This document shows positions 1 to 5,753 of a DNA stretch of 6,613 nt, piece after piece. The translations under genes were made by a program, and so were the position numbers. How positions within the stretch are numbered: position 1 is the first letter of the stretch; every line of letters begins with the position of its first letter. The notes below the pieces were generated by a model. That model saw only the letters and a program-made list of their open reading frames with translations, ran no database searches and was not told the DNA's origin. This stretch comes from DAOMOD01 sp964526035 (lineage in GTDB: Bacteria; Pseudomonadota; Gammaproteobacteria; Xanthomonadales; BPKI01): the NCBI GenBank assembly GCA_964526035.1, contig CAZGKE010000178.1, positions 1 to 6,613 of the forward strand, given 5' to 3'.

Positions 1-116
1 GCACGCCCAGCGGCGCGGGCAATCTTCTGCGCCATGCCAAGCGCCCGATCAAAGGTGTCCCGTGGGCTGCAGATTTCCTGAACGAAGCCCATTCGGCGCC
101 GACACCTGATCCCGCA
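1..116 (-). pseudogene. Enoyl-CoA hydratase (crotonase) remnant, truncated and frameshifted
   Basis: Read on the minus strand from about position 94 to the left edge, the sequence gives RMGFVQEI followed by a helix-like stretch ending in AQKIARA. This resembles the C-terminal part of enoyl-CoA hydratases, where a (R)MGLVQEV segment is followed by an amphipathic helix and then the conserved APLGV motif. APLGV is present at 16-2, but in a different frame from the preceding helix; loss of one CG dinucleotide from the CG-rich run near 16-22 would explain it. The N-terminal two thirds, including the oxyanion-hole region, cannot exist because the acyl-CoA dehydrogenase stop codon lies immediately upstream at 117-119 in the same frame. 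An ATG at 91 has no convincing ribosome binding site. The remnant continues beyond the left edge. The crotonase assignment rests on motif memory over about 35 codons. Confidence 0.5.
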
Positions 117-1922
117 TCAAAACCACGCCCCCTCCATCGCCAGGGTCGTGTCGTCCAGCCGCGCAAGCAGCGCGGCACTCGCCTCGATGGTGGGCAGCTC
201 GTGGGCGAAGAAGAATCGACAAGCATGCAGCTTGCCCCGGTAGAAGTCCTCGTCATGTCCGGGCCCGGCGTCGAGCGCGCGTGCCGCCACCTCGGCCTGC
301 TTCAGCCACATCCATGCAACGACCGTATGGCCGAGCAGATGCATGTAGTGGTTGGCGTTGGCCAGCCCGAGGCGTATCTCGCCTCGCGCCAGCGCGGCGC
401 CGACCGCCTGCGTCACCGCGCCCACGGTCTTCATGGCGTCGCCGAGTTGGGCAGCGAAAGGCGCAAGCGCCTCGTGCCCTGCCGCTTTCTGCAGCGTCGC
501 TTCAATCTGCGCGAACAGCAGTTTCAGCGCCGCGCCGTCTTGCATCATGACCTTGCGGCCAAGCAGATCCAGCGCCTGGATGCCATTGGTGCCTTCGTGG
601 ATGGCGTTCAGCCGGTTGTCGCGATAGTGCTGCTCTACCGGGTATTCGCGGGTGTAGCCATAGCCGCCCAGCACCTGGATCGCCAGTTCGTTGGCCTTGA
701 GGCACCAATCCGACGACCAGGCCTTGATGATCGGGGTGAGCAGTTCCAGCAGCAGATGCGTCTCGCGACGTACTTCCGGGTCGGTCTCGTTGCGCTCGAT
801 GTCGATCAGGCGCGATGCCTCCATGGCCAGCGCGAAGGCACCTTCGACGTAGCACTTCTGCTGCAGAAGCATGCGCTTGACGTCGGCATGCTCGATGATC
901 GGAAGCGGCGGCGAGTCCGGGTCGCGCTGTTCGGGATGGCGCCCCTGACGGCGCTCTTTCGCGTACTCAAGCGAGAACAGGTAGCCGGCGTAACCGAGGC
1001 TGATGGCGCCAACGCCCACGCCGATGCGCTCCTCGTTCATCATGTGGAACATCTGCGCCAGACCGGTGTGCGGCGCGCCGACCAGCTCGCCACGACAGTG
1101 CCCCTCCTCGCCGAACTTGAGGAAGCAGTTGACCGTGCCGCGATAGCCCATCTTGTGGTTGACGCCGGCCAGACGGACGTCGTTGCGCTCTCCCAGGCTG
1201 CCGTCGGCGTTGACCACGTGCTTGGGCACGATGAACAGACTGATGCCCTTCACGCCGGGCGGCGCGTCCGGCAGCTTGGCGAGCACCATGTGCACGATGT
1301 TCTCGCTGATCTCGTGATCGCCGGCGGAGATCCACATCTTGGCGCCGTCGATGAGGTAGTCGCCGTCGCCGGTGGGCGTGGCGCGCGTACGAATGTCGGC
1401 CAGTGAAGATCCTGCATGCGGCTCGCTCAGGCACATGGTGCCGAAGAAGCGCCCGGCCACCACCGGATGCATGAAGCGTCGCCTCTGATCATCGCTGGCG
1501 TGGGCATCCAGGAGATTGGCCACGCCCTTGCTCAGGGCGGCATAGCCGAGCGTCGGCAGGTTGGCGATCGCGAAGGCCATTCCAGCCGCGGTCTCCATCA
1601 GGAACGGCAGCTGCATGCCGCCGATGTCCGCATCGAATGTGGTGCCCATGAAGCCGGCTTCGACATAGGCATCCAGCGCCTGCTTCACCTCGGGGATGAT
1701 GCGCGCGCCGCCGTCGACCAGCTCTGGTTCCTCAAGGTCGGACTTGCGGTAGTGCGGCAGGAACATCTCCAGCGCCATCTGGTGCGCCACCTCGATCACG
1801 GCATCGAAGGTCTCGCGGCCGTGTTCGGCAAAGCGCGGGAAGCGCAGCAGGTCATCGACGCCGACCACTTCGTAGAGCAAGAAGTCTAGATTGCGTCGGT
1901 CGAGGATGGCGCTCTTGGTCAT
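117..1922 (-). CDS. Acyl-CoA dehydrogenase, large DmdC-like class with C-terminal extension
   Basis: FAD-dependent enzyme that introduces a 2,3 double bond into an acyl-CoA thioester and passes electrons to electron-transferring flavoprotein in the cytoplasm. Numbering from the chosen start gives 601 residues. There is an N-terminal helical domain, a flavin-binding segment MCLSEPHAGSSLADIRT (about 163-179), the middle beta domain with GVKGISLFIVPK, a C-terminal helical domain with QVLGGYGYTREYPVEQHYRD (from about 416), and the catalytic base Glu443 in IHEGTNGIQ. A further helical tail of about 140 residues follows. This length and layout match the class containing DmdC (3-methylmercaptopropionyl-CoA dehydrogenase), but many members act on other acyl-CoAs and the substrate cannot be read here. 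An upstream in-frame ATG at 1964 would add 14 residues of unfamily-like sequence and place coding sequence inside the promoter and palindrome, so the ATG at 1922 (MTKSAILDRRN) is preferred. It is divergent from the TetR gene and probably controlled by it. Confidence 0.9.
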   Translation of the reverse strand: MTKSAILDRRNLDFLLYEVVGVDDLLRFPRFAEHGRETFDAVIEVAHQMALEMFLPHYRKSDLEEPELVDGGARIIPEVKQALDAYVEAGFMGTTFDADIGGMQLPFLMETAAGMAFAIANLPTLGYAALSKGVANLLDAHASDDQRRRFMHPVVAGRFFGTMCLSEPHAGSSLADIRTRATPTGDGDYLIDGAKMWISAGDHEISENIVHMVLAKLPDAPPGVKGISLFIVPKHVVNADGSLGERNDVRLAGVNHKMGYRGTVNCFLKFGEEGHCRGELVGAPHTGLAQMFHMMNEERIGVGVGAISLGYAGYLFSLEYAKERRQGRHPEQRDPDSPPLPIIEHADVKRMLLQQKCYVEGAFALAMEASRLIDIERNETDPEVRRETHLLLELLTPIIKAWSSDWCLKANELAIQVLGGYGYTREYPVEQHYRDNRLNAIHEGTNGIQALDLLGRKVMMQDGAALKLLFAQIEATLQKAAGHEALAPFAAQLGDAMKTVGAVTQAVGAALARGEIRLGLANANHYMHLLGHTVVAWMWLKQAEVAARALDAGPGHDEDFYRGKLHACRFFFAHELPTIEASAALLARLDDTTLAMEGAWF

Positions 1923-1952
1923 GGCCTGGCCGCGGTGATGAGTCGTTTGGCA

Positions 1953-1981
1953 ATAATGAATCATCTTGATTCATATGAAAA
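1953..1981 (-). promoter_or_regulatory. Predicted promoter of the acyl-CoA dehydrogenase
   Basis: On the minus strand a -35-like TTTTCA (1981-1976) and a -10-like CATTAT (1958-1953) are separated by 17 bp. Each matches 4 of 6 sigma-70 consensus positions. The stretch is AT-rich compared with its GC-rich surroundings. The predicted start of transcription near 1946 leaves a leader of about 24 bases before the ATG at 1922. The palindrome at 1956-1974 fills the spacer, so a bound repressor would block polymerase. Confidence 0.5.
1956..1974. promoter_or_regulatory. Palindromic operator candidate for the adjacent TetR-type regulator
   Basis: The sequence ATGAATCATCTTGATTCAT is a perfect inverted repeat with 8-bp arms around a 3-bp centre. 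It lies in the 78-bp gap between the divergent dehydrogenase and TetR genes, where family members usually bind. It overlaps the -10 region and spacer of the leftward promoter and the -35 of the rightward promoter, so one bound dimer could control both genes. The symmetry is seen directly; that the neighbouring regulator binds it is inference. Confidence 0.65.
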
Positions 1982-1994
1982 GCAGGTCTAGACT
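1966..1994 (+). promoter_or_regulatory. Predicted promoter of the TetR-type regulator and transporter
   Basis: A -35-like TTGATT (1966-1971) and a -10-like TAGACT (1989-1994) are separated by 17 bp, each matching 4 of 6 consensus positions. Transcription would be expected to begin about seven bases after the -10, which falls at or next to the ATG at 2001. The -35 element lies within the palindrome, predicting autoregulation. Confidence 0.5.
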
Positions 1995-2000
1995 GCGCGC

Positions 2001-2612
2001 ATGGCTGGCGCCCAGTCCTCCCTCACGCCGCTCGCCCTCGCCGTACTGGACGAGTTTCGTGGGCGCCGGCCTACTCCTCTTGATGCCCTGGCGCTCGCCC
2101 GTCGCAAGTTCCTGAAAGGCGAGCGCATTGACGTCGGCGCCCTGGCGCGCGAACTCGGCGTGGGCCGTGCCACCCTGTTCCGCTGGGTCGGCAGCCGCGA
2201 ACTGCTGATCGGCGAAGTCCTCTGGTCGCTGTATCAGCCCATCCTCGACCAGGCGCGCGCGCAGACCCGCGGCACCGGGGCCGCGCGCGTCGCGCGCATC
2301 TGCCGCCGTGCCATGGACGCCATCCTCGATTTTGCGCCGCTCGGCCGCTTCATCGAGCAGGATCCCGAGTACGCCCTGCGCATTCTCACCAGCAAGACCA
2401 GCACCGTGCAGGCGCGCAGCATCGATTTCGTACGCACTCTGATCGACGCCGAGGCCACCGCCGGCCACCTGCAGCCGCCGATGAAGCCCGACGACCTCGC
2501 CTTCCTGGTGGTGCGCATCGCCGAGTCCTACCTCTACGGTGACCAGATCAGCGGCCGCGAGCCGGACATCGACCGCGCCGCGGACGCCATCCGCATCCTG
2601 CTCGGCGGATGA
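2001..2612 (+). CDS. TetR-type transcriptional regulator, QsdR-family-like
   Basis: One-component DNA-binding regulator of 203 residues, the usual TetR length. The N-terminal helix-turn-helix covers about residues 27-70, with RIDVGALARELGVGRATLFRWVGSRELL. The segment PTPLDALALARRKFLKGERIDVGALARELGV and the following RWVGSRELLIGEVLW resemble the QsdR group, whose founding member controls a quorum-quenching lactonase in Rhodococcus. The C-terminal two thirds are helical, including ESYLYGDQISGREPDIDRA, and would form the ligand pocket and dimer interface. No good Shine-Dalgarno sequence precedes the ATG; the nearest purine-rich stretch (GCAGG, 1982-1986) is 14 bases away, consistent with a leaderless transcript. 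Its gene overlaps the transporter by 4 bases, and it is divergent from the dehydrogenase. The likely ligand is an acyl-CoA, fatty acid or lactone-like compound, by family and context only. Confidence 0.85.
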   Translation: MAGAQSSLTPLALAVLDEFRGRRPTPLDALALARRKFLKGERIDVGALARELGVGRATLFRWVGSRELLIGEVLWSLYQPILDQARAQTRGTGAARVARICRRAMDAILDFAPLGRFIEQDPEYALRILTSKTSTVQARSIDFVRTLIDAEATAGHLQPPMKPDDLAFLVVRIAESYLYGDQISGREPDIDRAADAIRILLGG

Positions 2613-3469
2613 GCGCCGGCGCCTCTGCCGCGCTCCGGACCACTGCGCTCACGGTGCTGGCGCTGCTCGCCTTTGCCGCCAATTCCCTGCTGTGCCGCCT
2701 GGCGCTCGCGCGCCCGGAGATCGATCCCGCGAGCTTCACCACCCTGCGCCTGGTGTCAGGCGCGCTGATGCTCTGGCTGCTGCTGCAGTGGACCGGGCGT
2801 CGCCAGGCACGCGCGCCCGGCGGAAGCTGGCGCGCCGCGGCCATGCTGTTCCTCTACGCCATCGCCTTTTCGTTCGCCTACGTGGATCTGCACGCCGGCG
2901 TCGGCGCCCTGATCCTGTTCGGTACGGTGCAGACCACCATGATCGTGGCCGGCCTGCTCGGCGGCGAACGGATGCAGCCACTGCAGTGGCTGGGACTGCT
3001 GCTGGCCCTGATCGGCCTGGCCGTGCTGTTGTTGCCAGGCGCGACCGCGCCTTCGGCCATGCACGCCATGCTGATGGCGCTCGCCGGTCTTGCGTGGGGA
3101 CTCTACTCGCTGCTCGGCAGGGGCGGCGGTGACCCGGTCGCGGCGACCGCAGGCAACTTCCTGCGCGCCGTGCCGATGACCCTGGCAGCCACCCTGCTCG
3201 CGCTGCCGACCATGCAGATCGGCCCGTTCGGCATGGCGCTGGCCATTGCCTCGGGTGCACTGGCATCGGGGCTGGGCTATGTCGTCTGGTATCGGGTGCT
3301 GCCCCGGCTGCGTGCGACCACCGCGGCATCTGCGCAGCTCGCGGTGCCGGTCATCACGGCTGTGGCCGGCGTTTCATTCCTGGCCGAACCGGTGACGCTC
3401 AGAATGCTGACTGCCGTCCCGATCGTGCTCGGCGGCATCGCCATGGTGATACTGGCGAAGGCGCGCTGA
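2609..3469 (+). CDS. EamA/DMT-superfamily transporter
   Basis: Inner-membrane protein of 286 residues, the usual length for ten-helix drug/metabolite transporters with two EamA repeats. Hydrophobic segments recur throughout, for example about residues 11-33, 45-62, 77-94, 98-115, 122-144, 148-166, 203-222 and 260-283. The first repeat carries ANSLLCRLAL, the LRLVSGALMLWLLL helix, the GVGALILFGTVQ helix and a GE pair (118-119) before a further helix. The second repeat has GLGYVVWYRVLPRL and ends with a FLAEPVT segment. Family members export amino acids, metabolites or drugs by proton exchange; the substrate cannot be inferred. The start overlaps the regulator stop in ATGA, indicating an operon with translational coupling, so it is probably co-repressed by the same regulator. 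Confidence 0.88.
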   Translation: MSAGASAALRTTALTVLALLAFAANSLLCRLALARPEIDPASFTTLRLVSGALMLWLLLQWTGRRQARAPGGSWRAAAMLFLYAIAFSFAYVDLHAGVGALILFGTVQTTMIVAGLLGGERMQPLQWLGLLLALIGLAVLLLPGATAPSAMHAMLMALAGLAWGLYSLLGRGGGDPVAATAGNFLRAVPMTLAATLLALPTMQIGPFGMALAIASGALASGLGYVVWYRVLPRLRATTAASAQLAVPVITAVAGVSFLAEPVTLRMLTAVPIVLGGIAMVILAKAR

Positions 3470-3473
3470 TCGC

Positions 3474-3495
3474 GGCGCCCTGGCGGCTCGGCGCC
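3474..3495. terminator. Weak GC-rich hairpin after the transporter gene
   Basis: Two copies of the self-complementary GGCGCC (3474-3479 and 3490-3495) flank a 10-base loop just after the transporter stop. Only a TT follows, with no U-tract, so this is at best a weak or Rho-assisted terminator. Such hexamers are frequent in DNA of this composition. Confidence 0.2.
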
Positions 3496-3557
3496 TTGTC
3501 GGCGGCGTTCGCGCGAATGGCACGGGTCTGGCGTTGCGGTGCCGATGGAGTGGGCGT

Positions 3558-3595
3558 CCCGGATTCCGCCGCTGCGCGGCTTCATCCAGGCTACG
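3558..3595. repeat. REP-like interspersed repeat with imperfect hairpin
   Basis: The stretch contains a 5-bp stem GCCGC/GCGGC (3568-3572 with 3576-3580) around a TGC loop. Outside it lies a 3x3 internal loop, then a second stem GGAT/ATCC (3561-3564 with 3584-3587). Its minus-strand reading follows the GTAGCCTGGATGAAGC...GGAATCCGGG pattern that I know as a dispersed repeat in many gamma- and betaproteobacterial genomes. It lies in the gap between two convergent genes, the usual place for such elements. Only one copy is visible here, so dispersal is inferred from recognition. Confidence 0.6.
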
Positions 3596-3658
3596 ACAGG
3601 TGCGCCATTGCCTCGAGACTTGCGCCACCCCAGCGCGCGCGAGCGCCGCGTGCATGCC

Positions 3659-3681
3659 AGGGCGGCTGTTCCCGCCGCCTT
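3659..3681. terminator. Hairpin downstream of the hydrolase-LuxR gene, weak terminator candidate
   Basis: GGCGGC (3661-3666) pairs with GCCGCC (3674-3679) across a 7-base loop, extended by a G-T and an A-T pair. It lies about 20 bases past the stop of the minus-strand hydrolase-LuxR gene. No T-tract follows on either strand, so termination is uncertain. Apart from this, the hairpin at 3474 and the REP-like element, I see nothing in the 3470-3700 gap. Confidence 0.25.
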
Positions 3682-3700
3682 GTGAATGACATGCGCAGAT

Positions 3701-4789
3701 TCAAACGCCCGGCTTGGGCAGTCCGGCGGCCTGGAAACCATGGTCCCGGGCGAGAACGATCGCCTGCGCGCGCGACCAGACGCCGAGCTTGTCGAACACG
3801 TGGGAGGCATGGTTGCGCACGGTTTTCTCGCTGATCCGCATGCGCTCGGCGATCCCGGCATTGCTGAGGCCTTCTGCCATGTGCGCGAGCACCTCGCGCT
3901 CGCGCGTCGACAGCGTCGCGAACGGAGCAGCCCCACCATGGCCGTCCGGGCGCAGAAATGCGGCCACTTCTTCGCAGAACCGCTGCCACGCCGGCTCGTG
4001 CTCCAGCAGCACGTGGTTGCGGGAATCCAACTCGACGAACTCGGCGCCGGGGATTCCGGTCGCGAGCAGACGGCCCTCCTCGATCGGGACGATCTCATCT
4101 TCGCGAGCGTGCAGCACCAGCGTCGGGCAGCGGATTTCGTCAAGCCTGTCGGCAATATCGACGACCGAGCGCGCAGTCATCAGGTCGGCGGCAACTTCGC
4201 CCGACACGACCTTCCTGCACAAGTCGTTGTACCAGGCGAGCTGCTCCGGGCTGCCGCCAGGGATGAAGCGCGATGTGAATACCTGGCGAAAGGATGGGTT
4301 GTCGCTGTTCCAGGCGACACGGACGAGTTCGATGATCGCCCGGTAGGCCGCCTCGGCCCGTGGCGTGCCGCGACGAAACGCCCCGCGGGCGTAGCCGCCA
4401 TAGAGGATCAGTCCGGAGACTCTTTCCGGGTGCAGAAGCGCGTAGCGGATGCAGGTCGCCGCACCCTGGGAGATACCGAGGAGAGTCACCGGCTCCCCGG
4501 GCGCCGCCGCGTCCATCACCACGGCGAGATCATCGGCCCAGAGATCGAGCGACAGCGAGCCGGGGGTCCAGTCGCTCATGCCGCAGCCGCGTTCGTCGAA
4601 GCGCACGAAGCGCGTGCGCTCGCTGAAGAAGCGGATCCAGTGCTGCCAGACGGGACTCGTCCACTCGTATTCGAGGTGGGTGAGCCAGTTGGCGGCCTTG
4701 ACCACGATCGGACCCCTGCCTGCCTCCGCCCACGCCAGTCGCGTGCCGTCGGTGGCATGAAGGTAGCGGACTTGCTGGCGGAGCTTCAT
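3701..4789 (-). CDS. Alpha/beta hydrolase fused to a C-terminal LuxR-type DNA-binding domain
   Basis: Probable ligand-responsive transcription factor of 362 residues from the chosen start. Residues 1-285 form an alpha/beta hydrolase domain: the FVRFDERGCGMSDW strand-turn (about 61-74), the nucleophile elbow GISQG with Ser107, Asp231 in HAREDEIVP, and His259 in SRNHVLLEHE, so the catalytic triad is intact. Residues about 293-351 form a LuxR/NarL-type helix-turn-helix (LSTREREVLAHMAEGLSNAGIAERM, then SEKTVRNHASHVFDKLGV). The hydrolase part may sense, or cleave, a small ligand and control DNA binding; this is inference from the fusion. The start MKLRQQVRYLHATDGTRLAW at 4789 begins right at the domain. 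A longer in-frame start at 4921 would run through the whole intergenic region and its N-terminal 44 residues look unlike a domain; an intermediate ATG at 4816 cannot be excluded. It is divergent from mddA, which it probably regulates. Confidence 0.87.
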   Translation of the reverse strand: MKLRQQVRYLHATDGTRLAWAEAGRGPIVVKAANWLTHLEYEWTSPVWQHWIRFFSERTRFVRFDERGCGMSDWTPGSLSLDLWADDLAVVMDAAAPGEPVTLLGISQGAATCIRYALLHPERVSGLILYGGYARGAFRRGTPRAEAAYRAIIELVRVAWNSDNPSFRQVFTSRFIPGGSPEQLAWYNDLCRKVVSGEVAADLMTARSVVDIADRLDEIRCPTLVLHAREDEIVPIEEGRLLATGIPGAEFVELDSRNHVLLEHEPAWQRFCEEVAAFLRPDGHGGAAPFATLSTREREVLAHMAEGLSNAGIAERMRISEKTVRNHASHVFDKLGVWSRAQAIVLARDHGFQAAGLPKPGV

Positions 4790-4812
4790 CGATATCCATT
4801 CACCGGCCCGGG

Positions 4813-4830
4813 ACATTTGTCGCACATTTG
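4813..4830. promoter_or_regulatory. Direct repeat in the hydrolase-LuxR/mddA divergent region, possible regulator site
   Basis: The 135-bp gap 4790-4924 between the divergent genes contains ACATTTG twice (4813-4819 and 4824-4830), start to start 11 bp, about one helical turn. The first copy lies within the small palindrome GACATTTGTC (4812-4821), and CGGGACA recurs at 4809-4815 and 4852-4858. LuxR-type regulators often bind tandem or inverted short boxes at such places. No convincing -35/-10 pair stands out on either strand in this gap. Confidence 0.3.
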
Positions 4831-4924
4831 CAGGGCGCATGCCACGCCGATCGGGACAAAGCGCCGATGGTGCAGCCGCCATCGCTGGCTCAGGCTTGGT
4901 GCGTCCAGCCTTCGGGAGCACGCC

Positions 4925-5701
4925 ATGTCCAAGCGCATTCTGTTCTTCACCTATGGACTCGCCTGCTACGCGGTGTTTCTGGCCACCTTTCTCTACGCCA
5001 TCGGCTTCGTTGGCGGCTTTGCCGTGCCGAAGACGATCAACTCCGGCGCCACCACCTCAACCATGGTTGCGCTGCTGATCAACGCAAGCCTTCTGGCGCT
5101 GTTCGCCATCCAGCACAGCGTCATGGCGCGGCCGGGATTCAAGCGGCTGTGGACACGCGTCGTGCCGGTGGCAGTGGAGCGCAGTACCTACGTCCTGCTC
5201 GCGAGCCTGGTGCTGGTCCTGCTGTTCTGGCAGTGGCGCCCGATGCCCGACGTGATCTGGCAGGTCGAAGGCGAAATCGGGCGGGCCGTGCTGTGGAAGC
5301 TGTTCGGGCTCGGCTGGCTGCTGGTCCTGGTCGGCACGTTCCTGATCAACCATTTCGACCTGTTCGGACTGCGCCAGGTCTATCTGCATCTGCGCCAACA
5401 GCGATACTCGGAGCCGGGCTTCGTCACGCCGCTGCTGTACCGCCTGGTGCGCCACCCGATCATGCTGGGCTTCCTGATCGCGTTCTGTGCGACGCCACAG
5501 ATGACGATGGGCCACCTGCTGTTCGCCGTGGCCACAACCTGCTACATCCTGGTCGGCGTGCGCCTCGAGGAACGCGACATACTTGCCGCTCACGGCCAGG
5601 CCTATGCCGAGTATCGCAGGCGCGTACCCATGCTGCTGCCGATGCCCCGGCGCCGCGCCGGCGACGCCTCGACGACATCGCCCATGCGCCAGCCTCGTTG
5701 A
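4925..5701 (+). CDS. mddA: Methanethiol S-methyltransferase (MddA), membrane protein
   Basis: Integral membrane methyltransferase of 258 residues that transfers a methyl group from S-adenosylmethionine to methanethiol, giving dimethyl sulfide. I recognise the family from the MddA pattern: FLATFLYAIGFVGGFAVPKTI near the N-terminus, LFAIQHSVMARPGFKRLWTR (59-78), ERSTYVLLASLVLVLLFWQWRP (85-106), NHFDLFGLRQV (142-152), then RLVRHPIMLGFLIAF (173-187), LEERDIL (214-220) and YRRRVPMLLP (230-239). The RHP and EE segments correspond to the SAM-binding region of the NnrU/isoprenylcysteine methyltransferase superfamily. About five to six membrane helices are visible. The start is set by GGGAG (4914-4918) six bases before the ATG; the frame stays open far upstream, but only antisense to the hydrolase-LuxR gene. 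Its own C-terminal 18 residues are polar and unlike the family core. It is divergent from its likely regulator and convergent with the SGNH hydrolase. The alternative is a related methyltransferase with another thiol substrate. Confidence 0.88.
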   Translation: MSKRILFFTYGLACYAVFLATFLYAIGFVGGFAVPKTINSGATTSTMVALLINASLLALFAIQHSVMARPGFKRLWTRVVPVAVERSTYVLLASLVLVLLFWQWRPMPDVIWQVEGEIGRAVLWKLFGLGWLLVLVGTFLINHFDLFGLRQVYLHLRQQRYSEPGFVTPLLYRLVRHPIMLGFLIAFCATPQMTMGHLLFAVATTCYILVGVRLEERDILAAHGQAYAEYRRRVPMLLPMPRRRAGDASTTSPMRQPR

Positions 5702-5727
5702 CCGGCAGGCGCCGCCGAGCCGGTCAA
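5698..5727. terminator. Stem-loop spanning the mddA stop codon, possible shared terminator
   Basis: TTGACCGGC (5698-5706) and GCCGGTCAA (5719-5727) form a perfect 9-bp inverted repeat around a 12-base loop that itself contains GGCGCC. The left arm includes the mddA TGA stop codon (5699-5701). It sits in the 52-bp gap between convergent genes, so it could end transcripts from both sides, but neither side is followed by a T-tract. Confidence 0.4.
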
Positions 5728-5753
5728 GGCAAACGACATTGTTGCGGGTGCCG

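Noticed and set aside
32..91. A new small gene starting at the ATG at 91 on the minus strand
   Set aside because: No ribosome binding site at a normal distance, and the sequence resembles the C-terminal part of a crotonase with a shifted APLGV motif, which points to a remnant.
201..1406. Long plus-strand open frame of 401 codons opposite the acyl-CoA dehydrogenase
   Set aside because: It is antisense to a clear dehydrogenase with all family motifs; its translation is low-complexity in V, A, Q and H with no domain pattern, as expected of a high-GC shadow frame.
1923..1964. Fourteen-residue N-terminal extension of the dehydrogenase
   Set aside because: The extension lies inside the predicted promoter and palindrome and looks unlike the family N-terminus.
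2539..3132. Plus-strand frame of 197 codons spanning the end of the regulator and the transporter
   Set aside because: It overlaps two well-supported genes and its translation is arginine/alanine-rich without domain features.
4790..4921. N-terminal extension of the hydrolase-LuxR protein to the ATG at 4921
   Set aside because: It would leave almost no space for the divergent promoters, and its 44 residues precede a natural domain start at MKLRQQ. The exact start remains somewhat uncertain (4816 is possible).
3686..4924. In-frame upstream extension of mddA giving a 671-residue protein
   Set aside because: The extra 413 codons are antisense to the hydrolase-LuxR gene, show no domain pattern, and a good ribosome binding site precedes the ATG at 4925.
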